This document shows positions 52,283 through 59,595 of a stretch of 64,000 nucleotides of DNA, piece after piece; positions within the stretch are counted from its first letter, which is position 1, and every line of letters starts with the position of its first letter. The stretch lies in IMG/VR virus record IMGVR_UViG_3300045256_000188, positions 19,426-83,425 of that record; one strand, given 5' to 3'. The notes beneath the pieces are model-generated. The model did no database searches. It was not told the DNA's origin and saw only the letters and a list, made by a program, of their open reading frames with translations. The position numbers and the translations under genes are program-made. The stretch is from a virus.

Positions 52283-52571
52283 GGAAATGCCGATCTTAAA
52301 AGCACTCCGGCGGCTCATCACACCACAATTTATCAAGCCGGAGTGGATTATCTGGACCAAGAGCAAACGATTCTACGAATGGGAGTTCCAGCCGGACGGC
52401 TTCTGCCGTGAGCATTCACTCACCATCGACTTCAACCACTCGCACGGCGGCGTGCGAGTGTATATCCAGAACCATCTAGGAAAAGAGCAGTACTTCGACA
52501 TCCCGTGGGCAGATCCAGAATGCGACACCAAGGTCGTAAAGATGCTCAAGGATTGGTTCGTGATGCTATGA
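52275..52571 (+). CDS. Unknown small protein
   Basis: A 98-residue protein starting MAEEMPILKALRRLI, coupled to the preceding gene. Mixed alpha/beta with EPEWIIW-like aromatic patches (KPEWIIWTKSKRFYEWEF) and HSHGGVRVYIQNHLG. Not recognised. The frame upstream of this Met is open but lies inside the previous gene, hence the start. Confidence 0.5.
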   Translation: MAEEMPILKALRRLITPQFIKPEWIIWTKSKRFYEWEFQPDGFCREHSLTIDFNHSHGGVRVYIQNHLGKEQYFDIPWADPECDTKVVKMLKDWFVML

Positions 52572-52602
52572 CAGGAAGGCGGGCTCGACACCGCCGACTT
52601 CC

Positions 52603-53736
52603 CTAACCCGTCAGTCGGTGGAGAGCGGCCAGATTCTTAGCGGTGATTGGTAGGATGCCCTTATCGTGCCGGGCACGCACTTCTTCCCGGCTCACCTTCA
52701 ACTCTTCTAGAATCTCGTTCCAGTCCTTGGTATATTTCGTCTCGTCGCCCTTCTGGAATGGCAGCTTCGGAGGCAGACTGTAGTAGAGCTTGTAGCCTTC
52801 GCCATTCAGTAACTTGGCGTTGGAGATAACGCTTTTGATCCCGGCCTTATCATTGTCCGGGGATAAGATGATGCCTTTCCGTGGCCCCAAGATGCGGATT
52901 TTGGCGATCTGGGCCGGGGTGAGCACGGCACCACCGGAAGCCATGGCCTGTTCACCTAGGGTATACTGGCCGAAGATGCTCTCGGTGATGATGAGGTAGC
53001 TGGCACTTTCGCAGTCGTCGAAACCGTAGAGGAAATCGCCTTTCGACCCTTCCGTTTCTCCGGTGACCTGTCCCTTGCGGTCGTAGATCACCTTGTCCGG
53101 GAATCGGTAGATCTTATTGAAGCGATTTCGGCTCTGCCAGCACACGAGGTTGCCGAATTCGTAGTACGGCCAGTAGCAGTCCATACTGAGGTAGTGGATG
53201 TCGTAGCGGTCGATGTCCTCGATCGAGTAACCCCGCTTCTTGAGCCATGAAATGATAATGGCGGCTTGCGGGTCATCTTGATTGGAGGCCAGCCGCTCCG
53301 TGCCATCAGGAAGGGTCACGATGACTTTCCGGATGGCCTCTGTGGTGCTATGCCGATTTTCGGGCCGCAGGTAGCTCCCGATGTCAACGGACGTACCGAG
53401 AACCTCACGGAGGGCGTCGGCGTAGGAGCATTTTCGGTAAAGCTTGACGAATTTGATGAAGCTGCAGTTTCGCTTTTTGGTGGTAGGGTTGATCGGCCCT
53501 GCCCACTCATCGCCAGTCCAACAATGCACCACCCCCATTGTTGGATTAATGTTCATCTTGAAGGACTGATCTGCATCGAATGGATTACAAATCAGCAACT
53601 CCTCACCACCTTTCCTTTCTTTGTAATCGAAGTTTCGCGCTACCCATGCCCTGATCTTGACTTCTGGGAGTCTCTTGCCATGGCCGCTCTTAAATCGATC
53701 TAGGGCTGCTTGGTATTTTGAGTTTGGTGCGGACAT
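52603..53736 (-). CDS. DNA primase, gp61/DnaG-like
   Basis: A 377-residue primase that makes RNA primers for lagging-strand synthesis. N-terminal zinc-binding-like region ~48-75 (LLICNPFDADQSFKMN; VVHCWTGDEWAG). Toprim catalytic core ~245-310: YLIITESIFGQY supplies the Glu, ASGGAVLT, and IILSPDNDKAG supplies the DxD metal-binding pair. The C-terminal ~60 residues are helical. T4 gp61 is 342 residues. The gene's first codons overlap the HNH gene's end by 37 nt. A short relic of a second primase N-terminus lies upstream (54.35-54.47 kb). Confidence 0.8.
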   Translation of the reverse strand: MSAPNSKYQAALDRFKSGHGKRLPEVKIRAWVARNFDYKERKGGEELLICNPFDADQSFKMNINPTMGVVHCWTGDEWAGPINPTTKKRNCSFIKFVKLYRKCSYADALREVLGTSVDIGSYLRPENRHSTTEAIRKVIVTLPDGTERLASNQDDPQAAIIISWLKKRGYSIEDIDRYDIHYLSMDCYWPYYEFGNLVCWQSRNRFNKIYRFPDKVIYDRKGQVTGETEGSKGDFLYGFDDCESASYLIITESIFGQYTLGEQAMASGGAVLTPAQIAKIRILGPRKGIILSPDNDKAGIKSVISNAKLLNGEGYKLYYSLPPKLPFQKGDETKYTKDWNEILEELKVSREEVRARHDKGILPITAKNLAALHRLTG

Positions 53737-54299
53737 GATCCACCATTATGATGGCGAGCAGCATTACAGTTATAGCACAAAACCCGGTAGCCAACAGGGT
53801 AACCATTGTTCTTTAACCAGCGGTAAATCGATACTCCGCCATGGCCTATTTCCCGCCGGTGTCTGTTTCCACCACCATCGATATGGTCGATCGTGAGGAA
53901 GTCAAGCACACTTGACTGTTCTGGACACCCAGGACAAGAACAATGCGGCCCTCCATAAGCCACAAAAGCGGCCAATTTGAGAACAACTGCAGCCGCACGA
54001 CGCTTAGAACCACATGTCGCACAGCGATACTTGGTGAAACCACAGGGGGAGGAACACTCCTTACAGACACCATCAATCCGTTCCTGTCGTGAACGTTTTA
54101 GTGAAGAAGAGAATATTTTAGCACATTCTTCACAACGCTTCTGGTCAATAACCGGCGGCATGCGGCCACAAGTAACACAGAGACGATCGCGGCTCCGCCG
54201 CTCTCGCTGCCTTTTCATCTGAGCCAAGTGCAAATCTAGGTGGTGCTGACATCTTGATTTACCTGGCACGGCCTCTCGCTTACATCGTGAGCATAGCAT
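53700..54299 (-). CDS. Free-standing HNH endonuclease (intact)
   Basis: About 199 residues from Met MLCSRCKREAVPGK (the frame is open 11 codons further up to 54332). Three zinc pairs: CSRC, CVTC ... CEEC, CKEC ... CATC, then the HNH core LDFLTIDHIDGGGNRHR with WLKNNGYPVGYRVLCYNCNAARH. All HNH residues (Asp-His, Asn, His-Asn) are present, unlike its three decayed relatives here. It sits between two copies of a primase N-terminus, suggesting it homed into the primase locus. Likely a site-specific nicking or cutting enzyme that spreads with flanking DNA. Confidence 0.8.
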   Translation of the reverse strand: MLCSRCKREAVPGKSRCQHHLDLHLAQMKRQRERRSRDRLCVTCGRMPPVIDQKRCEECAKIFSSSLKRSRQERIDGVCKECSSPCGFTKYRCATCGSKRRAAAVVLKLAAFVAYGGPHCSCPGCPEQSSVLDFLTIDHIDGGGNRHRREIGHGGVSIYRWLKNNGYPVGYRVLCYNCNAARHHNGGSCPHQTQNTKQP

Positions 54300-54346
54300 G
54301 TTCGGCCCTCCCCCCACCCACCTTTGACTCAAATACGACGAGTGGG

Positions 54347-54466
54347 CTAGTCGAAGTTGCGTTCGATCCAGGCGATGATTTTGGCGGGCGGTATTTGCTT
54401 CCCCCGCCCGCCTGCCACTTTGCCACGGAAGAATTGAAGATCGTATTTATTGCCTTTGGTAGCCAT
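54347..54466 (-). pseudogene. Short relic of a primase N-terminus
   Basis: A 39-codon frame from ATG 54466 reads NKYDLQFFRGK then GKQIPPAKIIAWIERNFD and stops with TAG. It aligns with the start of the primase (NSKYQAALDRFK, GKRLPEVKIRAWVARNFD) and stops exactly where the primase continues YKERKGG. The HNH gene lies between relic and primase. It is diverged at DNA level, so it is not a recent copy. It might still be translated as a small peptide. Confidence 0.65.
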
Positions 54467-54487
54467 GTCGCTCAAATACGCCCCGCC

Positions 54488-54504
54488 CAGGGGCTACACC
54501 CCTG
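54488..54504 (-). terminator. Hairpin after coiled-coil gene
   Basis: caggggctacacccctg forms a 6-bp perfect stem with a 5-nt loop just downstream of the membrane coiled-coil gene. No U-run follows on the minus strand, so it may be a weak terminator or processing stem. Confidence 0.3.
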
Positions 54505-54513
54505 TAGGGCATG

Positions 54514-55002
54514 CTACTTCTTAATAGAAATCGAGACCACGATGTCAATCACAGCCACCACAAAACCGGCGACGGCCCCTAGCATGATGACTTTAGCCTT
54601 GAAACTGGTGAGTTCCTTGTCGATCTTCTCCAGCTTCTTCTCGGTCTTTTCGAGGTCATTCTCGTGTTTGGTGATTGTCTTCTTCAGTTCACCAATCTGC
54701 TTCTCGTGGCGAGTTTCGACTTCCTTGGCCTTCTTGGCTGCTTCTTCCTCGATATCTCGGATTTTCTTCTCGAAGTCGTCGTCCATAGTTCGTACGGTGT
54801 CCCGTAGTTTGTCAAGGATGTGGGCCTTGGCATCGTTTAGGGCCTGGGCCATGGCCATCTGGGTGTTTTGACCCTGAGTTTGGGTAACTGCCACCTGAGT
54901 GCCCAGCCGTTCCAATTCTGCCAAGACAAGACGACGATATTCGGCCCACCCATTCTGGCCGTCTCCGTTAGGCACGGTCTTGTTCGCAGTTGTTGCAGCC
55001 AT
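54514..55002 (-). CDS. Coiled-coil protein with C-terminal membrane anchor
   Basis: A 162-residue protein. Residues ~20-130 form a long charged coiled coil (KKIRDIEEEAAKKAKEVE, LEKTEKKLEKIDKELTSF), followed by one hydrophobic span near residues 138-157 (MLGAVAGFVVAVIDIVV) and a short basic tail. Such topology could belong to a virion-tail, lysis or membrane-associated protein. No spanin or holin signature is evident. It overlaps the start of the next upstream gene (PAS protein) by 35 nt. Confidence 0.65.
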   Translation of the reverse strand: MAATTANKTVPNGDGQNGWAEYRRLVLAELERLGTQVAVTQTQGQNTQMAMAQALNDAKAHILDKLRDTVRTMDDDFEKKIRDIEEEAAKKAKEVETRHEKQIGELKKTITKHENDLEKTEKKLEKIDKELTSFKAKVIMLGAVAGFVVAVIDIVVSISIKK

Positions 55003-55462
55003 TAGCTCTCCAGGTGAGTCGTGAACTGGCTTCTGGACAGCTTAGGCACGTCGCGGGCACCAGTCGTCCGATCAGGTTGGAGGTGCCTCCCCGCCACTTC
55101 GTCGCAGAGAACTCCACCACTCGGTAGTGTCCGTCAGCGTGACGAGTGCGGCACACGAGCCCATTCAGATCGTGGGTAACCAGATGGCCGACCGCTTCCC
55201 GCATCGCCGGCTGGTCTTCCGGATGGATGAGATGCAACCAAGGCGTCTCCTCCATCGTCTCTTCTGTCCACCCTAGTATTTTCTGCCAGGATTGATTAAC
55301 TTGTAGGAAAAACCCATCAATGCTGATGACGGCCAGAAGGTCTGGTGATAGGTCGAAGAAACTCTGCAGCAGACCTTCGTGGCCTTCAAGTGTGTCACAC
55401 AGTTCCCGCAGGCGTAGCAAGCCCACGGGAGCTTCGAGAACCTGTGGCATGATTATCCTCAC
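54968..55462 (-). CDS. PAS-domain protein
   Basis: A 164-residue single-domain protein: FDLSPDLLAVISIDGFFL, VNQSWQKILGWTEETMEE, WLHLIHPEDQPAMREA then CRTRHADGHYRVVEFSATKW. This is a PAS fold of the sensory kinase type, with ligand pocket, PAC-like end and no output domain. The C-terminal ~35 residues have CLSCPEA and GCNNCEQ, maybe a zinc pair. PAS proteins sense small molecules, redox or light; in a phage this is unusual. It lies between a structural gene (4-nt overlap, ATGA) and the coiled-coil gene, so is probably late-expressed. Confidence 0.75.
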   Translation of the reverse strand: MRIIMPQVLEAPVGLLRLRELCDTLEGHEGLLQSFFDLSPDLLAVISIDGFFLQVNQSWQKILGWTEETMEETPWLHLIHPEDQPAMREAVGHLVTHDLNGLVCRTRHADGHYRVVEFSATKWRGGTSNLIGRLVPATCLSCPEASSRLTWRANGCNNCEQDRA

Positions 55463-56322
55463 GCGATGGTGACAATGAATTTTTTGCTGACCCGCGTCGA
55501 ACCGTCCGGAAGAGCCAGAGTCAAGAAATACCAGTAGGTGCCCTTGAGGAAGCGAGTCGTGTCAAGGTCGTACTGGACCACCCATGGGTGGGTACGGTAG
55601 GACCCCTGCCGAATGCCAATCCGACATTCTTCCTTATCAACTAGAACCTCGTGGTTCTGAGTCATAATCGTGATGGTCGGTTGCAAGAACGGAATCAGCG
55701 GCACCACCAGATTGTAGTTGAAGTCGTAAAGCGGCAGTGGGATGATCCCCACTTCCATCGGCCGCTTCTCAGGCGAGTTGAACTTGTTGTCGAGAGGTTC
55801 GAAGTCGAACCGCACCGTCTGCAACCCATCCTGGCAGAACCAGTTTTCTGGGTACACCCAGAAACGGTGGCAACATTTGAGCAGTTGGGCCTGAACTTCG
55901 ACGTCATCGAGTTCGTCAGCGGTCGGGCTGGTGCCGTTCTCAACCGGGTTGGTCGGGAAGTAGTACCAGAGGTCGAAGTAAATGTCGGGAACGACGGAAT
56001 CGACGGGGACGAGGTACGGCAGATGGTACTTGCCCGGCTTGTAGACACCGGAGGCAGATGGCTCTGTACCACAGGCTCCAGTTGGGTCCTCGATCTCGTC
56101 ACGGCATAGGGGTGCCGGATAGAGGGCGTCTGTTGGTTCAGCGATGGGGATAGTGGCGACGAGGTTGTGTGGCAGGATCTGGGTCTTATAGATCTCCACC
56201 TTGTAGATGGCGAAGGGGTCCGTGGGCTTCCCACTGTTGTAGAAGTCCACGTTGAGATCTACGACTTGCCCACGACGGGCACTGATCCGCGGTAGTGCGT
56301 TGGCCAGCTCGGGACACGCCAT
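55459..56322 (-). CDS. Unknown structural-type protein
   Basis: A 287-residue beta-rich protein: GQVVDLNVDFYNSGKPTD, DLWYYFPTNPVENGT, VVQYDLDTTRFLKGTYWY, LALPDGSTRVSKKFIVTIA. The pattern of Ig-like strands and Pro/Tyr-rich segments resembles tail or neck decoration proteins; several Cys residues (ELLKCCHRFW-like region). No family recognised. It starts with GGAGG upstream and comes after a hairpin (56362-56394) and before the PAS gene. Confidence 0.5.
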   Translation of the reverse strand: MACPELANALPRISARRGQVVDLNVDFYNSGKPTDPFAIYKVEIYKTQILPHNLVATIPIAEPTDALYPAPLCRDEIEDPTGACGTEPSASGVYKPGKYHLPYLVPVDSVVPDIYFDLWYYFPTNPVENGTSPTADELDDVEVQAQLLKCCHRFWVYPENWFCQDGLQTVRFDFEPLDNKFNSPEKRPMEVGIIPLPLYDFNYNLVVPLIPFLQPTITIMTQNHEVLVDKEECRIGIRQGSYRTHPWVVQYDLDTTRFLKGTYWYFLTLALPDGSTRVSKKFIVTIA

Positions 56323-56361
56323 TGTCCGGTCCTCCTAGCTGACTTTATCTTTGTACACAGA

Positions 56362-56394
56362 ACGAGCCCGAACACTTATTGTGTCCGGGCTCGT
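56362..56394 (-). terminator. Strong hairpin between baseplate-chaperone and structural gene
   Basis: acgagcccg and cgggctcgt form a 9-bp arm, continued by acac/gtgt after a mismatch, with a 5-nt loop ttatt. It lies after the gp26-like/chaperone frame and before the next ribosome binding site. Without a clear U-tract it may act as terminator, attenuator or RNA-processing stem. Confidence 0.55.
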
Positions 56395-56407
56395 GAAATG
56401 CTGGTGA

Positions 56408-56678
56408 CTACCATCGGCGTCTCGACATGCTGGGCCGGGAGATCGACGGTCGGGACGGCATACTTGGTTTGCGGACCGAGCCCATCTGTTGCTTTTCTCG
56501 CTCCGCCTTCTCCTTGTACTCCCGCTCCAACCGCTTGATGTACCAAGCCCTCTCTTCCGCTGGCATCTGGGCTTGTTCGAACAGGCTGAGGCCGCCGTAC
56601 TCCTTAAGCTGAAATCGTTGCTCCATCAACTGATGCCACGCCCGGTCGAACTCCTCAGGACTTTGCCGGGCGAAAAAA
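56408..56678 (-). CDS. Frameshift-linked C-terminal extension of the gp26-like protein
   Basis: After the T6 run on the minus strand (plus strand 56673-56678) this frame reads FFARQSPEEFDRAW, MEQRFQLKEYGGLSLFEQ, MPAEERAWYIKRLEREYKEK and ends SRPSMSRRRW. There is no good start codon at its beginning, but it is coding-like and lies in the +1 (equivalently -2) frame relative to the gp26-like gene, whose own frame ends ~30 nt later. Tail chaperone genes of many phages make such fused products. Translation might alternatively begin at an internal ATG (MEQRFQL). Confidence 0.6.
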
Positions 56679-57719
56679 GGATTCCGTAATCGGAAGCTCC
56701 ACGGTAAATTCGTTCCCGCACTCCGGGCAGGTAACGGCGACAGTGTTGTCGATACCGGGGGTGTTCTCCCGCAGCCATTCCCGCACGGCAGCGGTGTCCT
56801 GAGCGTGCATCTTGTTGATGAACGCACGGACGGTAAAGAGATCGCCGACACCCATGACATTGACGATGATCTTCTCCAAGTTCTGAGAGATCGTGTCGTC
56901 GAGTTGCTGGTTCTGGGACGCCTGAGCCCGCGGGTCAGCCCCGCCCCGCATCTCACTCATGCGGCTCGGCCGCGTCTTGACGCCGCCCGGTTGGGCGAAC
57001 ATCTTCTTGCGGGCCTTCCGCTTGGCCAGCATGTCGTTCGCGTCCGCCGCCCGCAGGAATCGCACGCCGACCCACGTCTCCTTGCCGGTGGCCTTGGTGA
57101 GCCACGGCAATACTACCTTTGCCGGCTCCGACACGCCCGGCTTCGGCGTCACGATCGTCGCCGCCAGTTCATTCAGGTCGTACTGGTGAGTGCTGACTGC
57201 GTTGCAGTTCGGGTTCGGGCAGGTGATGGCGAACTCGTATATGTTCCCGTGGGTGATACCCCGCAGGAAGTACAGCAGGAAGATCCGGTCGCCAAGTAGC
57301 AGATCTTCAGGGGAGAATCCGAGTGGGAACTTCACGCACTCCCGGAACAGGTAGTCGATCGATTGACCGCTCTGAGCCAGACGCTGGGTCCCCAGGATCT
57401 TCTCGGCCGTCTGACCCATGGCCCGAACGTGGACCAAGCCGTCCGGCCAGCCGTAGAAGCGGCCCTGCGACGGGAGGTAGCACTCCTCCCAGGGGATGAG
57501 CTTCTCTTCCGGGGCCTGGAGCAGGCTGTTGACGAAATCCTCGTTGGTCTGGCCGGGGGTGACCAGTTCGCGGAGGTCGGGAACCGCTGTTGCGATGTGG
57601 TTCAGCGGTTCGTCATCACCGCCGGCAGCGGCCGGAGCACCCGGCTTGGTCGGCGGCTTCCCCGGTGGAGCAGAGCCGTTGAGGTCCAGTTCCTCTTCGG
57701 GCAGGTGATCTTTTGGCAT
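56655..57719 (-). CDS. Baseplate hub/assembly protein, gp26-like (T4_baseplate family)
   Basis: A 354-residue protein from MPKDHLPEEELD. The open frame reaches 57794 but only via TTG; the ATG at 57719 is preferred. Disordered Pro/Ala linker near 20-40, then LIPWEECYLPSQGRFYGW, LFRECVKFPLGFSPEDLL, LLYFLRGITHGNIYEF, and two zinc-like pairs CPNPNC and CPECGNEF. The last part ENTPGIDNTVAVTC, ELPITESFF is as in T4-type baseplate proteins. The gene ends in a T6 homopolymer where a second frame continues. It lies among gp19-like tube genes and is probably a tail-assembly component. Confidence 0.75.
   Translation of the reverse strand: MPKDHLPEEELDLNGSAPPGKPPTKPGAPAAAGGDDEPLNHIATAVPDLRELVTPGQTNEDFVNSLLQAPEEKLIPWEECYLPSQGRFYGWPDGLVHVRAMGQTAEKILGTQRLAQSGQSIDYLFRECVKFPLGFSPEDLLLGDRIFLLYFLRGITHGNIYEFAITCPNPNCNAVSTHQYDLNELAATIVTPKPGVSEPAKVVLPWLTKATGKETWVGVRFLRAADANDMLAKRKARKKMFAQPGGVKTRPSRMSEMRGGADPRAQASQNQQLDDTISQNLEKIIVNVMGVGDLFTVRAFINKMHAQDTAAVREWLRENTPGIDNTVAVTCPECGNEFTVELPITESFFRPAKS
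56673..56678 (-). promoter_or_regulatory. Candidate programmed frameshift site (T6 run)
   Basis: In the gp26-like frame the minus strand reads tcc-ttt-ttt-cgc; slipping by +1 (or -2) at the T6 run yields ttt-ttc-gcc, joining to the downstream frame. The zero frame ends 18 nt later. Confidence 0.45.
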
Positions 57720-57769
57720 TGGCTTGTCCCGCGGCAACAGATGGATACCATCTCGTACGGCAATATCTA

Positions 57770-58297
57770 CTACGCCGGGTTCTCGACAGCCCAATCATAG
57801 GTGATGGTTGCTTCAACCAACTTAACGTCGCTCGATGTGTAGGTGAGGTCCCCGTGCCGAATTTGGCTTGGCCACGAGTTTATCAGCCGCCAGCGATTCT
57901 CAGATTGGCCGGTTGGCAGATAATAGACGATGTTCGACTGCCGCTTGTAGTGGTTGGCGTCTGCAAGGCCACAATCTGGGCTCCAGACGTTGTTCCTCCA
58001 TTTCTTCATAATGTCGAGCAGACCGATAGAGTCATACCAGGAGACTTTGATGTCCTCCCAAGTGACGCTCTTGGCGAACTTGTATTCGAGACTGGACCCC
58101 TGGTACGTCTCCTTGTTCACCGTGAAGGTCGGCAGGCTGCAATCCTTAAGGCAGATCAGCGGTGAGTTGTTCCGCCAGTCGCCGCCATCCTCGAAGAGGT
58201 CGTCGATCTCCCAGAAATAGTTGTAGTAATATTCCCGACGGCTCTCGACCGTCTTGCGGTGACCGCCCCCAAAGTCTTGAATGACAAATCCAGGCAT
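57770..58297 (-). CDS. gp19-like tail tube paralogue 3
   Basis: A 175-residue member of the T4 tail-tube family. The start MPGFVIQDFGGGHRKTVESR, middle KVSWYDSIG..MKKWRNNVW region and end STDVKLVEATITYDWAVENP follow the same pattern as the two paralogues upstream. One-base overlap with the preceding gene. Its slight divergence and loss of some aromatic residues suggest a tube-cap or specialised ring rather than the main tube. Confidence 0.7.
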   Translation of the reverse strand: MPGFVIQDFGGGHRKTVESRREYYYNYFWEIDDLFEDGGDWRNNSPLICLKDCSLPTFTVNKETYQGSSLEYKFAKSVTWEDIKVSWYDSIGLLDIMKKWRNNVWSPDCGLADANHYKRQSNIVYYLPTGQSENRWRLINSWPSQIRHGDLTYTSSDVKLVEATITYDWAVENPA

Positions 58298-58878
58298 TAC
58301 CGGCCCCTCCCGCTTTCCTTCGCTCGTGCGTAGGCCAGAGTGACTGCGATGGTTGAGATGTCAGTGTCGGAGTAGGACAAATCCGACGGGCTCACCTTCA
58401 TGGGCCAAGCGTCGTAGATGTTGTAGGTCCAGACGGGGGAGCCATCCCCGTCAAGCATCTGGAGGGTGGCGTTCTTGAGGTACTGCGACGGCGGGTTGTG
58501 GAGACTAGTGACGATGTTCACCATCGTCTTGGCGTGCCACTCGTAGATGAGCTTGGCACAGGTGCTCTCAAGACTGCCGTTGTCGCTGCCGTCTAGCTTC
58601 TCGTAGAAGCTGAACTCCACTTCTTTCCAGTGAGTTTTACCGGGCCGCGAGATCTCGGTCTGGCTGGAATGGATGACGATTTTGTCATATTCTGGCGACG
58701 GGCGTGTGCATTTTTCCAGGAACAGTAAGATCCCGTTATCGAGTTGGCCCAGCGGTTCAAGGACTTCGAGCAAATAGCGGTGCCGCCGTGCCGTCTCGAC
58801 GGTATTGCTCGGCTGCCCCCTTTGGTCGGGGTTGGTTGGACAGCCAGGGGACTGGTTTGGGATATTGAATCCTGGCAT
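58297..58878 (-). CDS. gp19-like tail tube paralogue 2
   Basis: A 193-residue tail-tube family protein: MPGFNIPNQSPGCPTNPD start, LLEVLEPLGQLDNGILL, EISRPGKTHWKEVEFSFYE, PMKVSPSDLSYSDTDISTIA. It is longer than paralogue 3 because of a Pro/Asn-rich insertion after residue 8. A hairpin lies in front of it, after the first paralogue. Probably one of the tube-terminating or cap proteins. Confidence 0.7.
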   Translation of the reverse strand: MPGFNIPNQSPGCPTNPDQRGQPSNTVETARRHRYLLEVLEPLGQLDNGILLFLEKCTRPSPEYDKIVIHSSQTEISRPGKTHWKEVEFSFYEKLDGSDNGSLESTCAKLIYEWHAKTMVNIVTSLHNPPSQYLKNATLQMLDGDGSPVWTYNIYDAWPMKVSPSDLSYSDTDISTIAVTLAYARAKESGRGR

Positions 58879-58895
58879 AGTAACCTATATACGGT

Positions 58896-58922
58896 ACGGG
58901 GGAGGCTTACCACCTCCCCCGT
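58896..58922 (-). terminator. Hairpin after main tail-tube gene
   Basis: acgggggagg-cttacca-cctcccccgt: a perfect 10-bp GC-rich stem with a 7-nt loop just after the first tube gene. No U-tract follows on the minus strand. It likely limits read-through or stabilises the upstream abundant tube mRNA. Confidence 0.6.
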
Positions 58923-58947
58923 AGATTTAGCTAGTTGTAACGCCCGA

Positions 58948-59532
58948 TTAGATCTGCGGGCAGTTCGGAGCGATGGGCTGCGGGGCCGGAGCGCCCACGC
59001 AGTTCCGGACGGCCCGGTCGTACCGCATGGTGGCCTCGATCGTCTGGATGTCGGTCGAGGTGTAGTCCAGTTCCTGCCAGTTGCAGTTCGCCGGCCACGT
59101 GCCGAGCATGGTCCAGGACTCGCTGGTCTGGCCGGTCCCGTCGATCATCAGCAGACTGGCGGTCCGCTTGTAAAGCCGCGGGTGAGCGACCTTGATGGAT
59201 TGCATGTTGACGACGGTTTCGATCCACATGTAGATGCCGCGGGACACGTCGGGGTCCTGCTGGACGTCGTACCATGTGAGGGTAACCGGGTCCCAATCCT
59301 GCTTACCAGCGAAGCGGGCCACTTCCTGGTTGTGGTGCATTTCCGGCTCTTCGAACTTGAAGCTCGGTCGGCTGGCACTCTGGAGGACCAGAAGTTCAGC
59401 CTGAGAGAACGCACCCGTTCCCCGACCGATAGTTTCGAACACCCACCGGTGCTTACGGCGAGTTTCGAGGGTGTTCGACGGACCTTGAGCGGAGTAACCG
59501 CCCCCGTAGGGCATGATGTTGAAGCCTGGCAT
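58948..59532 (-). CDS. Tail tube protein, gp19-like (main copy)
   Basis: A 194-residue T4 gp19-type tube protein: MPGFNIMPYGGGYSAQGPSN, KHRWVFETIGRGTGAFSQAE, ARFAGKQDWDPVTLTWYD, YTSTDIQTIEATMRYDRAV. It stacks as hexamer rings around the tape measure inside the sheath. I take this as the main tube because it is first of the three, has a strong GGAG upstream, and is followed by a hairpin that would favour its expression. Paralogues downstream share the N-terminal MPGF and C-terminal beta-strand. Confidence 0.8.
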   Translation of the reverse strand: MPGFNIMPYGGGYSAQGPSNTLETRRKHRWVFETIGRGTGAFSQAELLVLQSASRPSFKFEEPEMHHNQEVARFAGKQDWDPVTLTWYDVQQDPDVSRGIYMWIETVVNMQSIKVAHPRLYKRTASLLMIDGTGQTSESWTMLGTWPANCNWQELDYTSTDIQTIEATMRYDRAVRNCVGAPAPQPIAPNCPQI

Positions 59533-59595
59533 TGTGTTCTCCGATTCCCCTGGGGGTTAGGAACTACAGGTATCTTTTCCCAGATGACCGCCTGC

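Noticed and set aside
56408-56956. Full-length 182-codon frame as an independent gene
   Set aside because: Its first ~90 codons are antisense-free but overlap the gp26-like coding region in another frame and look non-coding (Arg/Ser/Thr-rich); only the part after the T6 run looks real.
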